A stretch of DNA of 64,000 nucleotides from Haliclystus octoradiatus (lineage: Eukaryota > Cnidaria > Staurozoa > Stauromedusae > Haliclystidae), in the NCBI GenBank assembly GCA_916610825.1, contig OU744452.1, forward strand, positions 14,054,110 through 14,118,109, given 5' to 3'. The notes beneath the pieces are model-generated. The model did no database searches and had not been told where the DNA came from. It saw nothing but the letters and a program-made list of their open reading frames with translations. Position numbers and translations under genes: made by a program. Below are positions 50,601 through 61,013 of the stretch, piece after piece; within the stretch, counting starts at the first letter, position 1; each line of letters opens with the position of its first letter.

Positions 50601-53600
50601 TCGCCAGTGCGTCCATTTTCATAGTCACAGGGATGCGTGCACTATTTATTGATTCTAATTCATTATTTTTCAATGTGACCTCATCTTCTAAATCTCTTTT
50701 CCTGTTTTCGAGTTTTTCAATCATGTTATTATTCTCTTGCCTTTCATGATTGTTTGATTGTTGCAAATATGACAATTTATCTTCTGCTGAATTACACTAT
50801 ATAGGCAATGGAAATATATACTATCAGTTATGAAATAATGGTGAAAACGTTGGAAATGGATTGTGTGGATTTGTGGATCAGAGTGGATTTTGCTCGGCTA
50901 GAGAAATCCTGGTATACCGGATTACTTTAGTATATAAGTGTAATTCGAATGCCTAGCTGGTACGAAAATCTCTACGCTAGGATTGTTGTGGATCCAACAA
51001 CGGATAACGAGAACATTTTTGACAATTTAAATATAAGTACTTTAAGTAAGTTAACAAGAATTGGACGGAAGTCGTCGCCACCCGAGCGATTTGGTTTCAC
51101 TGTATAGTTTCTTAGAATCATTTAGAGTTTCTTGGAATTATGTAACTTCCTAACGGATGTGCTCGTATAGCATAGTTTTGTTGACTTTTGTGTTAAAGAT
51201 ATTTAGAAATGTAGTCGTTTAAGATTCAAATGGTCTTGAATTATTATTGATTATGATGATTAGATTTATGTGAAATGAATGACTCCATGGTGTTTTTAGA
51301 TTTAAGAGCGTAGCTCACAACAAGGATAGCTATCTTGTATTTGAATCCCAGCCGATTGTTTTGCAAAATTGATTGGACAACTCCTAAATAAAAACGGACG
51401 ACTGTGATGATGGCTATGATGGCTGAAGGCTGGAGAGCTATATACATGTACGTAATACTAATCCACATGCTAGGGTTTCAGGTTTTGAATATTTCATATT
51501 AAGCAATTGATGCACAGATTCTCCAGCAGGAGAACATTCATTAAAATGTTTTTGTTTTACAGCTCTAACAAGTATGATGAATTTCATAATAACAGGCTCA
51601 TTACCAAATATGTTTTTATTCATTTTGATGATGCAAATCTAACAGCTCACAGAACAGAACAAACCATACGGTGGACTGAGACGTATTGTAGTGGGAAACA
51701 CTATAAGAAGATTAACCTATATCCCAGGAAAATCCAGGCGCTTAAATCGAGAAAAGAAATGCTTGAAATAAGAATAAATGTACTTGTCCAAAAGCCTAGC
51801 AAATATTCCTATCGTAGAACAAAATTGCTTGTTATATTTTCTTATTTTAAGCACAAATTTTCTTGACATACTATTCTCTTTTGCTGCATCAATTTCTTGA
51901 ATTGAGCAACCAATTGGTTGAAACAAAACCCTTTTCGCGCTTACAAGATTCTTGAAACAAAAACATATTTTCTTGAATTAAGGCATTTTTGCTAGTACTT
52001 CTGCAATTATATAAGGTGTTAGCAAAGATTTCCCAAAGTAAAGCATCAACAATTCTCAAAGCAAAGCAACTTGGAGTTTGAATAGCCACGGCTATGTATC
52101 ATTGAGGTTGACTGCGTAATCATTTACAGTAAAATTGTAGATCATTTTTAACCTCTGCATATCAGCCAGCGACGCGGGTAACCCATTGCTAGTATATTAT
52201 AGTTACCTTTGCTTGCCATGAATTCAAGTTATCTTGTAATCTTTCGATTTCTGCATTCAAATTTATCTCATTATGATGCAATCTCTGTATCATGTTATCT
52301 CGATCAGTCAATTCCATTTTCAGCTGACCAACCTACAATATACACCCCCGTTAATAGAGACTGAATATCCTGTATACAATTTACACATTGAAAATACTTG
52401 ATAAATGATAATTCTGCAGAACATTAAGTTGCACGACTTTGAATTTATTTTCTATATTACTAGCTGATTATTAGTATAATTCTTGATGAACGGCGAAGTA
52501 GGATCTTGTAAAAGACAACAGTTGCACATTAAAATCATACATCTGAAAGGTATAAGATTACAGTAATAATCTTAATAAACCACTCAGTTGAATTTGGCAA
52601 TGACGGTATGCTATAAGGAGACAAACTATTTTATCTGTTTTAGCAGAATCCGATGTTAGCTGTAAATATTTAGCAAAGTTAGACCGTAAATTACTCGGTA
52701 TCGGATATTTTAGGCTTTCTGTTATTGACAGAATACCGTTAAGGCCGGAATCGGTATTGCCAGATTCTACAGTATTTAATCGATTAATGACTATATACAT
52801 ACTATTCTCCCATGCTCATTTGCTAAATTCTCTCTCAACTGTAGAACTTCAATTTCACTTTTTTTTTGCAGCTCTTCAACTATGATGTGTAATTTCGAAT
52901 CAACATTTTGTTGTCCATTCAATGCTTCATCTAGTGTTGTAATTGTATGCTGAGCTACATGCAACTGATTCCTTGAATCTGACAATTCCTATAATATACA
53001 AGATCAGAGAATCATTATTATACATTCCGATTCAAACTTTTTTATATCTCATTATCCGATAAAGGGATTCATGATCGGATTAAGATTAATAATAGTAACA
53101 ATAATAATATATTTCTTATATAATGTGGTGTAAGTTGTCTTACTGATTGAACATAGGGCTCAATGCTATACAGCAGAGCTTTAAATAATATATAAATTAT
53201 GAAGTCAAAAATCAGACAATCATATGTTTGCTACTCAAAGTTTCACGCCAATGCGATCATCAGGCAATATTTTCAATAGATTGAATAGACTGCCTGATGA
53301 TCGCCTTGGCGTGAAACTTTGAGTAGCAAACATGATATCTGATTTTTGACTTCATATTTTATATATTATAAATATATTTCTTATAGCGTACGTATCCATT
53401 AGCTCAAGGCGCTTTGGAAGCGCTTAGAAAGATTATACATTTAGATTGTGATTGATGTAGTTTATTCAACAAAAGCCGATTATGTTGATATTGTGGGATC
53501 ATTTATTTTAATTTATATTCCAACATGAATAGTATTGCTCGATGCATTGCGATGAATAAGTATAAACAGTAAAATAAGTACATAAAGATAAATATAAAAT

Positions 53601-56600
53601 GTTATTAGCGCTATGATAATCAAAATAAAACAAAGAATTAAAAAGAGTAATGGATATTGTTTGGGCGAAAACCGTACTTATTCGCACTTATTATAAGTAA
53701 CTATTTAAAACATTTCAAATATCCTCGTTTAGTAAGAAGTTAGCCTCCTTTTATGTAATGACGCGTAATATTGTAATAATTAACAATGCTTGATCTTTTG
53801 AGTTTAAATACACTCTTATATTATAAATATAGTCCTCATTCGTAAGAACAGATATATCAGCCTTGGGGAAGGGCTTCACGATTTTGGTAAAGGCGTATAT
53901 TGGTATATAGGTTGTATTACATAGCCTTAGTCTCTTAGTGATATTCAGAATTTTCCAAATTAGCTTATAAGAACATCATAAGTCATACATCAAATACATT
54001 CGTGTTGTTTTATGTGTTTGATAATGGGTATACATGGCATATTAACTAAGTATCCAATACTAGCATTAGATAATAAAAATAAGCTAATTTATGAATAACA
54101 AATTTTATAGTATTAATTTTAATTTCGATAGGGACATATACGCGTCCAAGTCTACTTTGTGCGCTAGTTTTGGTACTAAATAGTTATCCAGTTGCTAATT
54201 AAGTACACTATTGCAAATTAATACTTGTAGATTATCTTACAGGGGTGTGGATATGAAGCCAGGATTCCCATACGTTGTCATCAAATCATTACTTTGAGGG
54301 GGCTAAGCTATGATGGCATAAATAGAGCACAATGAGTATATGCAGATCTGATATGGACTGCGGATTCGAAGGTCAACTCAGCTGACTTATCTGAAAATCA
54401 AACGAGTACCCGTTTATCATTGTGATGTCGGATGGAATAGTTCAGAGGAAATTACATTTTGATTTGCGGCGTATACGGTATACCACTGGTCATTGACATT
54501 AAGGCCTATAGCTGCTATATGCTATGTAACCCGTTGGAATTTATCTGCTGCAGGCGTGCCACGCATGAGTTCAGTAATGAGTATTTATAACATCACTGCT
54601 CTCCTTCTATATATGAACTATCAAGAAACATCAAGGCATTATTACCTGAGCCCATGTATTGTTATCAAGGTCTTTCTTGGTCTCGACCTGGTCTATCTTC
54701 ATTTGAAGTTCACGAAGTCTCTGTGAATCATCATTTGACATGGTCTTAGCTTGTCTCAATTTCAATTGCAGGGCATCGTTGTCACTTTCAATGTTTCTTT
54801 CATTGATCTTTTGTGATTCGATACTTGTATAAGCATCTTTCAAGAGGGAATCTTTATCCATGATTGTGTTTTTCAAATGCAGATTCTCTTGTTCGACGGT
54901 TTGCCGATGCTTTATTTCTTGACGAAGTCTAAGAATGACATAACAGAAATTAAGCCATATATACCTCCTTACATCGATTTGAATATTGCCGATTATAAAT
55001 GAATGATTGTTCATATGATACCAGCGGGGGTATAACTCCCATATGACAGCTATACATGAACGTGCCACTATTTTGGACGTCCCATATTCAAGCTGAGAAA
55101 AATTCTACAAGGATATAGGGAATTTCAGATTTTGAAACTTTTTGGGTCCACTTTTCTCCACTTTCTAAATAGAACTTTGGAATGTGAACAATGTGAAATT
55201 AGGAAATAAAATTAACTTTTTTTAAATTTTAAGAACTTTTCACAAATTTTTGGGAATTTTCTGGGTATCGTTTTCAAGTTCTTCCGACTATGGATATTAA
55301 AAAAGAAACAAGACCCTGTAATATGATATACACATCTTTTTATCGTGAAGCAGCAGTGAGAAAGCAGTTCATAAAGACTTCTTTCTCAATGAGTTCCTTT
55401 GCAACGAGTTTCTTTGCAACGATGAGTCCCCGTCAAATAGACGATGTAGCCTCCATTGTGCACGTGAACGATGGAACTGAGGCTGTATTTGTTCTAATTT
55501 ATTAGTACCGTCAAACTAAGGTGAGCCTTATGTCAAAGCGGGTTCGTTTGGTCTGACGTCAGGTCACGTGTTTTAATGTCATGAATGCATGCGTACTATC
55601 TTACATACTATTTTCCTTGATTTTGTTCAAATATCTGTGCCTTTGTGTTCTTAAACTTAAACTAAATAGATAGATAGATAGAATAGATAGAAATATATTT
55701 CAATCATTGAAACAAAGCAAATTAGATTACAGGAAACTTTTAACATAGATATATGTGTAGCTACAATGATTGAGGTCACCCCTTAAGCAGTGCAGTTTGT
55801 TTATTGGGGGACTCATTATTTACAGTTATCATTTATTCAATTAAATAAGGATAATAATACAAATGTGCTTACAAAATAGTGTATTTCCAGTATCTGGCTT
55901 CATTTTGTTTATTGCTTTCTCAGTGCTACACTCACGATAAAAAGATGTGTTTTTTTATATTATTATTTATATAGGGTCTCCTACTATCTTTTTAATATCC
56001 ATATAGACAGTGGTACTGTGGTTAAGGGTATTGGTGAGCTGTGAAATGCGAATTTGTCAGCCCAACATGTCTTCCCAGAGTCTTCAAAAGTAATTGCAAG
56101 TATAGTTGAATCCGGCAATAACCATTTTACCGGTTTGGCAGAATCCGTTGTTAGCGGCCGGTAAATATTTAACAAAGTTTGATCTTAAATGATTTATTCC
56201 CGGATTTTTTGGCTTACTTTTATTCAAAGAATACCGTTAAATCCGAGAATGTTATTGCCGGGTTTTACTGTATATTGAATGAATCGCGATTTTATAGATT
56301 GAAGAATGAAATCATTTGAAACGTGATTGCATCTTTCAAAATTGAAATCCTAGCTATAGTGCATCCACAGTACCAACGTCTATTTATTTTCATAATATTA
56401 CCATTTAGATTGCATTTACAGTGCTTATAATTTATAACACAAAATACAGTTTTCACATCCATCATAATTATATACATATCATCAATTTCAGAGTAATAAA
56501 TATAATTACCTAACTTCCGTCTCTTCGATTTCTACAGCATCTCTTTCAATTTTTGATTTCAATTCCAAAATATTTTCATCTTTATTTGCAAGTGATCTTC

Positions 56601-56814
56601 TTAATATTTCCACATCATTTTCATAATTATTTCGTAAAGAGATAATGTCATCTTCAAGTAATTTAATTTGACATAAATGTGAACCATCATAATTTGAACC
56701 GTCTTTTGATGTTTTTAAATCTTTTACTTTTAAAATATAATCTTCAAATTGTCTTGTTAAATTTTCAGCTCTTTCACGATCTCTGTACTCACGAGCTAAT
56801 GTGGACGAAAACAT
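38786..56814 (-). CDS. LMNTD1: Intermediate-filament protein with lamin tail domain, LMNTD1-like (11 exons)
   Basis: Exons in order: 56814-56510, 54928-54646, 52988-52803, 52332-52207, 50796-50576, 48563-48408 (or to 48397), 47883-47776, 42118-42011, 41725-41606, 40863-40744, 38926-38786. Exons 1-5 give about 370 residues of heptad-type coiled coil. It opens with LTRQFEDYILKVKDL, like IF coil 1A, and closes with MKMDALAMMLEEESRR, like the IF rod end. Exon 6 is a Ser/Thr/Pro/Arg linker. Exons 7-9 are a lamin Ig-like tail: GRFIRLYNSS, IGSYTLQQ, IYRFPPHTV, PPSDLVWSNQHKWGTG. The protein ends without a CaaX box, so it is not farnesylated as nuclear B-type lamins are. The strongest donor of exon 6 breaks frame; a weaker GT 11 nt upstream keeps it. 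An upstream 5' exon may exist (an AG lies about 25 nt before the chosen ATG). The 5 kb intron between exons 7 and 8 holds a Penelope-like element. Confidence 0.85.
39790..40650 (-). mobile_element. Decayed PLE pieces, head-to-head
   Basis: On the minus strand 40200-39802 encodes a Cys-rich plus GIY-YIG segment (CPFNNECL, QNYIGLTEGTFKQRY) related to the intact element, without a complete frame. 40432-40277 on the same strand encodes the end of another GIY-YIG type (TCRHLHKRIAEHKS, EMLFIREMNP). From 40433 the plus strand continues with KPSLNTQSDSI, the usual C-terminal end of that type, then a non-coding tail containing GTCGAAACGTTGTC (40611-40624), a likely hammerhead remnant. This repeats the inverted-junction design of the intact element, in old and broken form. 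Confidence 0.7.
41039..41500. repeat. MITE with GGGGGTAACTT ends
   Basis: Inverted ends GGGGTAACTTCCAT / ATGAAAGTTACCCC, ~460 bp, in the intron between exons 9 and 10 of the lamin-tail gene. Related end sequences recur near 33284. Confidence 0.55.
42646..42704. repeat. TA microsatellite at left end of the PLE
   Basis: About 29 uninterrupted TA units abut the truncated end of the inverted copy. Confidence 0.95.
42736..42775 (-). ncRNA. Hammerhead ribozyme, inverted PLE copy
   Basis: Reverse complement of the same 40 bp ribozyme, following the inverted RT frame. All core bases are present. Confidence 0.87.
42894..44427 (-). pseudogene. Inverted, 5'-truncated copy of the PLE reading frame
   Basis: Encodes the RT from LGVVSKHILD to the C-terminus, including YRDD and the GIY-YIG domain, with the same residues as the direct copy. 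It lacks the first ~200 residues. Upstream the open frame runs into short templated filler at the junction (44428-44461), so there is no proper start. Confidence 0.85.
44462..44875 (+). pseudogene. 3' fragment of the PLE frame (GIY-YIG end only)
   Basis: Direct partial copy that starts in the Cys-rich segment and runs through the whole GIY-YIG domain to the same stop codon. It is followed by the 3' non-coding part with a ribozyme, then without a break by the full unit. This is the upstream pseudo-LTR. Confidence 0.85.
44994..45033 (+). ncRNA. Hammerhead ribozyme, upstream PLE copy
   Basis: Core CTGAAGA at 44998-45004. Stem II is GCG (45005-45007) with CGC (45014-45016) and a 6 nt loop. GAAA is at 45017-45020. 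Stem III is ACT/AGT closed by a 3 nt loop (45020-45028). The cleavage-site A is 45029. Stem I is CCGT (44994-44997) with ACGG (45030-45033). All invariant bases are present, and the very short stem III matches minimal PLE hammerheads. Predicted cleavage is between 45029 and 45030, 152 nt before the RT start codon. Confidence 0.88.
45182..47329 (+). CDS. Penelope-like reverse transcriptase / GIY-YIG endonuclease
   Basis: Single protein of 715 residues that copies element RNA by target-primed reverse transcription. RT motif A is FDIENYYPSI with the metal-binding Asp256; motif C is YRDD at 350-353. The thumb region has INFLDITLN and PYRKPN. A Cys-rich segment (CNCRTKANCPLDNRC) comes before the GIY-YIG nuclease, with KNYIGLTEGTFKQR at about 604-617 containing Y606 and G608. 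The Cys motif just before the nuclease is typical of one PLE branch. I start at the Met at 45182: an upstream in-frame Met at 45050 reads through the ribozyme-flanking repeat of the preceding copy and is unlikely to be used. The frame is intact and the catalytic residues are present, so it may be active. Confidence 0.93.
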   Translation: MNPTKFDYSMKNIPVPPKNTYLKRLIEKVESVIKRMRWKAFYFDSRNKLEDEQETRENYGFKSRNCPPIIDDLANFEAELLDVVKGIKFKHKQHSQFQQKLNEDIKEIKKTTKAFIPADKTANFYKVNKQAHDTLLRNNITAAYKKTEKNIINTINKEAKAIATDLKIDKRTECMAEKQAFITLKDHKANFENNPTCRLINPAKSELGVVSKHILDKITKNIKNTTGFNQWKNTSAVINWFSSIKNKRKHSFATFDIENYYPSITEKLLLDAINYAQKFTNISQNEIKIILHARKSLLFDNNTPWMKKNKGQLFDVTMGSYDGAEICELVGLFILDKITKKYGISNIGLYRDDGIALLKNTSGPKAERVRKDLIKIFKSFDLKITIQTNLKVINFLDITLNLNNGTYQPYRKPNNEPTYINAESNHPRNIIKQIPIAINQRISDLSINEEAFETSKAPYIAALKSSGYAAEFSYKERNSTEPITNRQEKRRRNIIWFNPPYSLNVNTNVAKKFLTLINKHFPKTHKFNKIFNKNNVKVSYSCMANMETIIRCHNKKILDTKSNEGRKKLCNCRTKANCPLDNRCLTSSVVYNANVTTTRDPCGKNYIGLTEGTFKQRHTQHKSSFRNKKYQNSTELSKLVWKLKEKNINYNIKWSILATAAAYNNIQKKCNLCLTEKLHIIYYEYDNLLNKRSELISKCRHENKFYLKNYKDTKT
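47448..47487 (+). ncRNA. Hammerhead ribozyme, downstream PLE copy
   Basis: Identical 40 bp to the upstream copy, exactly 2454 bp further on. Predicted cleavage is after 47483. Together the two sites would release a unit RNA from 45030 to 47483 containing the complete RT frame. Confidence 0.88.
47581..47632. repeat. TA microsatellite at right end of the PLE
   Basis: TA tract directly following the last element bases. With the left tract it may mark the target site, or it may have expanded from the element end. Confidence 0.9.
49584..49780. repeat. Foldback element with ~75 bp arms
   Basis: Arms 49584-49658 and 49706-49780. The inner 45 bp of the arms (TTTACTAAACTCG.. and its inverse) are nearly identical. 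No coding. The right end reads GGTAACCCTTT, shared with the repeat ends near 61944. Confidence 0.75.
49956..50000 (-). ncRNA. Degenerate hammerhead ribozyme
   Basis: On the minus strand: CTGATGA next to CCGC, GAAA, stem III ACT/AGT with loop CCC, cleavage A, then ACGG. Stem I keeps three pairs. Stem II is not well formed, so it is probably inactive. Confidence 0.55.
50240..50512. repeat. Foldback element with ~70 bp arms
   Basis: Arms share CTGGCAGAATCTCAGTTC (50295-50312 and inverted 50443-50460) and extend outward through GTTTTCC and CGCC blocks. In the lamin-tail gene intron next to exon 5. Confidence 0.7.
53229..53266 (-). ncRNA. Hammerhead ribozyme (left arm of foldback)
   Basis: Same ribozyme in inverted orientation: CTGATGA (53263-53257 on the minus strand), stem II CGC/GCG with a 4 nt loop, GAAA, stem III ACT/AGT, and stem I TGC/GCA. 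Core complete. Confidence 0.76.
53291..53328 (+). ncRNA. Hammerhead ribozyme (right arm of foldback)
   Basis: CTGATGA at 53294-53300. Stem II is CGCC (53302-53305) with GGCG (53308-53311). GAAA is at 53313-53316. Stem III is ACT/AGT with loop TTG (53316-53324). The cleavage-site A is 53325. Stem I is TGC/GCA, short. Core complete. Confidence 0.78.
55676..55840 (-). repeat. LINE-like 3' end with TCTA tail
   Basis: On the minus strand a GTCCCCCAATAAAC block and CTTAAGGGGTGACC lead to a run of TCTA-like units near 55676. A related piece lies at about 22430-22510. Probably a 5'-truncated LINE or a SINE sharing its 3' end. Confidence 0.5.
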
Positions 56815-56889
56815 TTTTAATGTGTAACTGTCTCCTAAAATACAGTTTTCATTAACTGTAGCTTGGCAATTCTTATCTTGCTCGATCAA

Positions 56890-57928
56890 TTATATAAAAA
56901 TGTTCAATGTCTTAATTTTCCAGCTTGCTTCATGTGTTTTATTAACTAATTAGTACTGCCACAGTTCTAAATTTATTTGAACTACTGTTGTACTATCCTG
57001 TAACCCCGTGTAACAGTAAAACAATATGTCAATGTTTTGAAACTTGTTTCGTTGCTAAGCAACATTCAAACAATGTTGCTATACGATAAGCTCTGAATTG
57101 GCTCAATACTTCTCTCTGTTATGAGGCATATCTCTGAAGTTCACTTAAATAATTAATGTTATAGTTATGTTATCTGTATATATAGGATTGCTTACATGAA
57201 TAACTTTTCCAATAAACTATTAATGTCAATAAGAATATAATGTTGTTTATCAGTCCTTTGAAAAAAAGTTATATATATAACGTAAAGATGGTGATGATAT
57301 GATATGATATGATATGATATATTTTGTCATTTTGACCGGCAAATAAAGGACGCTTTACGCAATAGAAAGTGTCACTTACATACAGCCTTAATATTAATTA
57401 AGAACTAGATTAAATAAAGGTTATTAATTAAAACATGGATATGACCCTATTGTTATATGCATAAATACATATGACATACAGTACCAGGTTTACAACTGTA
57501 AATGTGAAGATATCTATCTATATCTTAGCTATATGTAATACTATAAGACTGATTTTTTTTAACTATATAAACACTTTACAAAACGCTGACAAACTAAATG
57601 ATCGCAGTTTTTCCTTGAATTGAGCAATAGTTTTTGACAATATCATCCGTCAGATTGTTCCACAAGGGTATATATTATACGTTTAAAAAATTGGTTCTGA
57701 ACGGATTGTAAACGGATATTTGTTTGTTTATTATTATTACCAATATACCCTATACAATACAGTTGTGTGGTAAGTGCATGTCAAATGCTTAATATAAATT
57801 TATAAAGAAATATTATTTACAGATAAATGAAGCTGACTGTCAAAACAGTACATTCATATCTTATACACATTGATCTACTCGACGTCATAAAGACATTTAA
57901 TTTACATGAATTAAGATAACATAAATTT
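56890..57928. other. Upstream region of the lamin-tail gene
   Basis: Only the GATAT tract is evident. Promoter elements and a possible 5' exon were not recognised. Confidence 0.4.
57293..57325. repeat. GATAT microsatellite
   Basis: About six GATAT units; upstream of the lamin-tail gene. Confidence 0.85.
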
Positions 57929-59170
57929 TTACCTGCCCCTCAGAAATGGATCATTAGGAGATCTTTTCAAAAGTGAAATTGTGTTGTTCAATCTTGTTTT
58001 GATGTTCGAACAAGATGGGGTGTACCAGGTTGTTTTGAAGCAGCGTTTAGGTTTACGTTTACGAAAGTGTTTAATTGGTAATATCCCTTTTGCTGACGTA
58101 GTTAAAATATTGGAATCGTTTTCAATGATGTGATCAATATCCTCTTTTTTATTAAGAGGGTGATTTTCAAGCATCTGAATTTGGGTTTTAAAATCAAGCC
58201 GATCAAGTTGTTCGAATAAGTGCACTCCACTTTTGGCGGACCAAACATATCGAGATTGCCTGTCCTCCATTAGTTCTTCAGTGGGGAGTAAATTTTGTAT
58301 TCTGTTAGTATGTATTGATAAATTTAGAAAGCAGTGATCAGAGAACAGTAGACACTTTTGATCTACAACAAGGGAGTTCAAAGGGCATGGGGCAGATACA
58401 TGCATACATGCTCTCCGAAACTAAAACAAAATCTATCAAGCTACATCCATTGGGTCCATAAAATGTGATTTCACCTCCTTCGTCCACTTTTAAACGTCCG
58501 TTCAAAATGCGGAGCTGATTAACTGTACAAATTTCAATTAAATATCTGCCATATGGATTATAACCAGAATCTTTTGAAGTTCGTTTCTCTATTTCGTGGT
58601 CAAAATCATACGAATGTGGGAGATCGTGAAATAAATCGTCGTCAACTTATGAAATTCTGCATTTGGCCTAGACGAGCATTGAAGTCCCCTACGATAACCA
58701 CGTTGCAATCACACGGAATATTGAATAGGTCTTGCTGGAGAAGTTTTTTAAAAAACTAGTTTTAAGGAGATTTTTCAAAAACCAGTTATATATGAACGGA
58801 TTCTACAGTTGAAAAATAGGGGCTGATGTAGATGCCCAAGATATAAATCACTTTCGAGGCCAAAAACTATTTTATCTGCTTTCAACCAAACTATGTCATC
58901 TGACAGAAAAGGAACCTCAGTAATACCGTGTGCGATGTCATGTTTAATTAGGGTTGCTAATCCTCCTGAACTGCGGTGAGAAAACTTTGAGTTATTTGGT
59001 CTGTTTTTATATTTAATATTATAATTATTTAGTTGAAAATTTGAGGAATTCGCATAAGTCCATGTTTCACTTAAAAATATTATGTCATTATTTAATAGAT
59101 TTTGAAAATCAGGGTTCACAAGCTTGCTGCCCAGACCGTTGATGTCCCAAAATGTACCTTCAGGGTGTTT
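57929..59170 (-). mobile_element. Non-LTR retrotransposon fragment: EEP (APE-type) endonuclease
   Basis: Reading frames on the minus strand give, in order, DIIFLSETW, SSGGLATLI, VVIVGDFNAR, GCSLIDFVLV and SDHCFLNL, the ordered signatures of the LINE endonuclease. At least two frameshifts break it. The RT that should follow is absent: the frame ends at 57929 soon after the endonuclease-RT linker. Dead copy. Confidence 0.82.
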
Positions 59171-59462
59171 TCAAGATTTTCCATGATTTTGAAAGTAAAA
59201 ATATGTTTTTGCACCAGATGAATATCCTAGAAAAATCTTCAGATGGAAAGTGTAAAAGTATAAGGGGAATCCCTACTGCTATGTCTATGTTATTATTCTC
59301 TTGCTATTACTAGATTCATCATACATAACATGATCTTGACTATAATTATTTTACTGCTATCATACTTAATATAATAACTGAATGAAAGTGAATTATTACT
59401 ATATCTATTATGTTTGTAAATAAGATCGGTTACAAACTTAGTTAACTTATCTGATTAATGCA

Positions 59463-60000
59463 GATCAATTCAATTCAATTCAATAACTTTATTTGAGTGT
59501 CAATGTCGTTAGCTTTACAAACTAATTGGGGACACTATAATATTTAAAGTAACACTTTTTATATATATATAACTAAATAAATAAATAAATAGAAAAAAAA
59601 TAGAAAATAAAATAAAAATAAGTAAATTGAGTAATAACAATAATAACTTAAATTGATTAACAACTATAACATTCATATTAAGAACTTGCAAAGATTATAT
59701 TTACAATATATAATTTTTTTTTTTTTTTTTTTCAACTAGTTGACATGTCTATAATTGACATAAACTACAGCAATTTGCGTTATTATCAAGCAGGCTTGAA
59801 ATGTTTGTTTTTCTTACATTCATCTTGAAGCATTCTAAACTTTGTTCTTTCTTCAAATCTGGACAAAGTTGAGACCAGATGTGGACCTTGATATCTGATT
59901 GAATGTTTGCCATATTGGACTGTATTATAAACAGGTATCTTAAAGTCATTAAAAATATTTTAAAGATTACGTTGGTACGTCTTCATTCCATGGCTAGTTA
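59463..60000 (-). mobile_element. LINE 3' end: RT tail, poly-A run and 3' UTR
   Basis: The minus strand encodes KHSIRYQGPHL and, after a 1 nt frameshift, WSQLCPDLK and LECFKMNVRK, typical of the closing part of CR1/L2-like RT proteins. A stop, an A-rich run (59710-59733 as T on the plus strand) and a 3' UTR with AATAAA follow. It ends near 59465 in short repeats of TTGAA, a usual 3' tail. Confidence 0.65.
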
Positions 60001-60009
60001 TTGTAATAT

Positions 60010-60725
60010 CATGTATCTATTTTATAATATCTTTGATGTAATCTGGGTTACTATGTGGTGAATGAGTAGGTTGCACCATTTGATTACTTTTAGTATAATT
60101 TATATCCATCCGAGGAAGTATTGGCATCCACTGTTGAGGCGTATTTATCGATGGTGGCTGGTTCCCCACATGCTGGCCTAGATATGGTACACCCATCGCT
60201 GGGCCTTGATAATGATAATGGGCATTTGTTGATTATAATTTGTATTGCCTCGATGTCCAGAGATCAGAACGTTATCACCCTGTTGTATATATCCTGTTGA
60301 CGATTGAATCTGTGACGTGAATTGTTCAATCGATTACTGTTTAACGTTTCTTCCTGCATTGGACTAGCATCAGGAGTTCTGACTTGCTGATGGATACATC
60401 TAATTAAATTTCTTGCTAGCAATTTTGTTCCGTGAGTGTTGGTATACACACCGTCATCTAAATACAAAGGCTTATTGGGTAACGGGATGCCGTCCTTTGT
60501 AGATATAAATATGTTGGAATTATCTATAAAATGTACGTGATTAGAAAGGCAAACTTGTTGGATATTAGTATTTAGTCGAATAATAATGTCCATTGTATTT
60601 TCTTGCATTTTTGGCAGTATAGAAGAATAAAGTATTTCAGAGTCTGGGAATAGGGATTTTGTTTTAAAAATAGTATTGGTAATATCATGGAATAGTGATG
60701 ATGATGATGATGATGATGACTTGGA
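60010..60725 (-). mobile_element. LINE ORF1 fragment with SGNH/GDSL-like hydrolase
   Basis: The minus-strand frame includes VHFIDNSNIF and LDDGVYTNTHGTKLLARN, the closing Asp-x-x-His-like block of transposon-borne SGNH esterases. A Pro/Gln/Asn-rich segment in another frame follows, ending IKDIIK then stop. At its 5' side it runs into a GAT microsatellite. ORF1 of CR1/L2-type LINEs often carries this domain. Confidence 0.65.
60697..60719. repeat. GAT microsatellite
   Basis: Seven to eight GAT units at the broken 5' edge of the LINE ORF1 fragment. Confidence 0.9.
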
Positions 60726-61013
60726 AGTTTAGGACATGCTCCACCCTAGGCAAGCGAGAGGAAGTGAAGGAGAAAACTACACAAGCATTCAAGCATAATT
60801 TTTTTTAATCAAAATTTTGATACCATATGTTCTATTCCCTGAAATTCTATCTACATTCTGTATCCTATATAAACTCTACAACTGTGAAATTGGATATCCT
60901 ATATTAAAGAAGACATCGTGCAAATCATTACAATAATTTAAACGATACAATACTAATCTATAATCTATCTACAGCTTGAAAATGATCTAATCTACTGACA
61001 TGAACATTTCAAA

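Larger units (their letters stand above)
53189..53362. repeat. Foldback element carrying two hammerhead ribozymes
   Basis: Two inverted arms of about 75 bp around a ~22 bp centre, in the intron between exons 2 and 3 of the lamin-tail gene. Each arm contains a hammerhead sequence (separate entries). No open frame. It resembles the ends of a PLE or a non-autonomous retrozyme-like unit. Confidence 0.75.

Noticed and set aside
51507..51866. 119-codon plus-strand frame
   Set aside because: No protein-like pattern, no splice context, overlapped by equal-length frames on the other strand in AT-rich intron sequence.
55554..55561. Second CRE palindrome, with a nearby CACGTG
   Set aside because: Lies deep inside an intron of the lamin-tail gene with no start site evidence.
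38786..56814. Calling the filament gene a nuclear lamin
   Set aside because: No CaaX box or clear nuclear signal, and a diverged rod; gene neighbourhood favours an LMNTD1-like protein.
58553..58759. Plus-strand frame
   Set aside because: Antisense of the LINE endonuclease (GDFNAR region).
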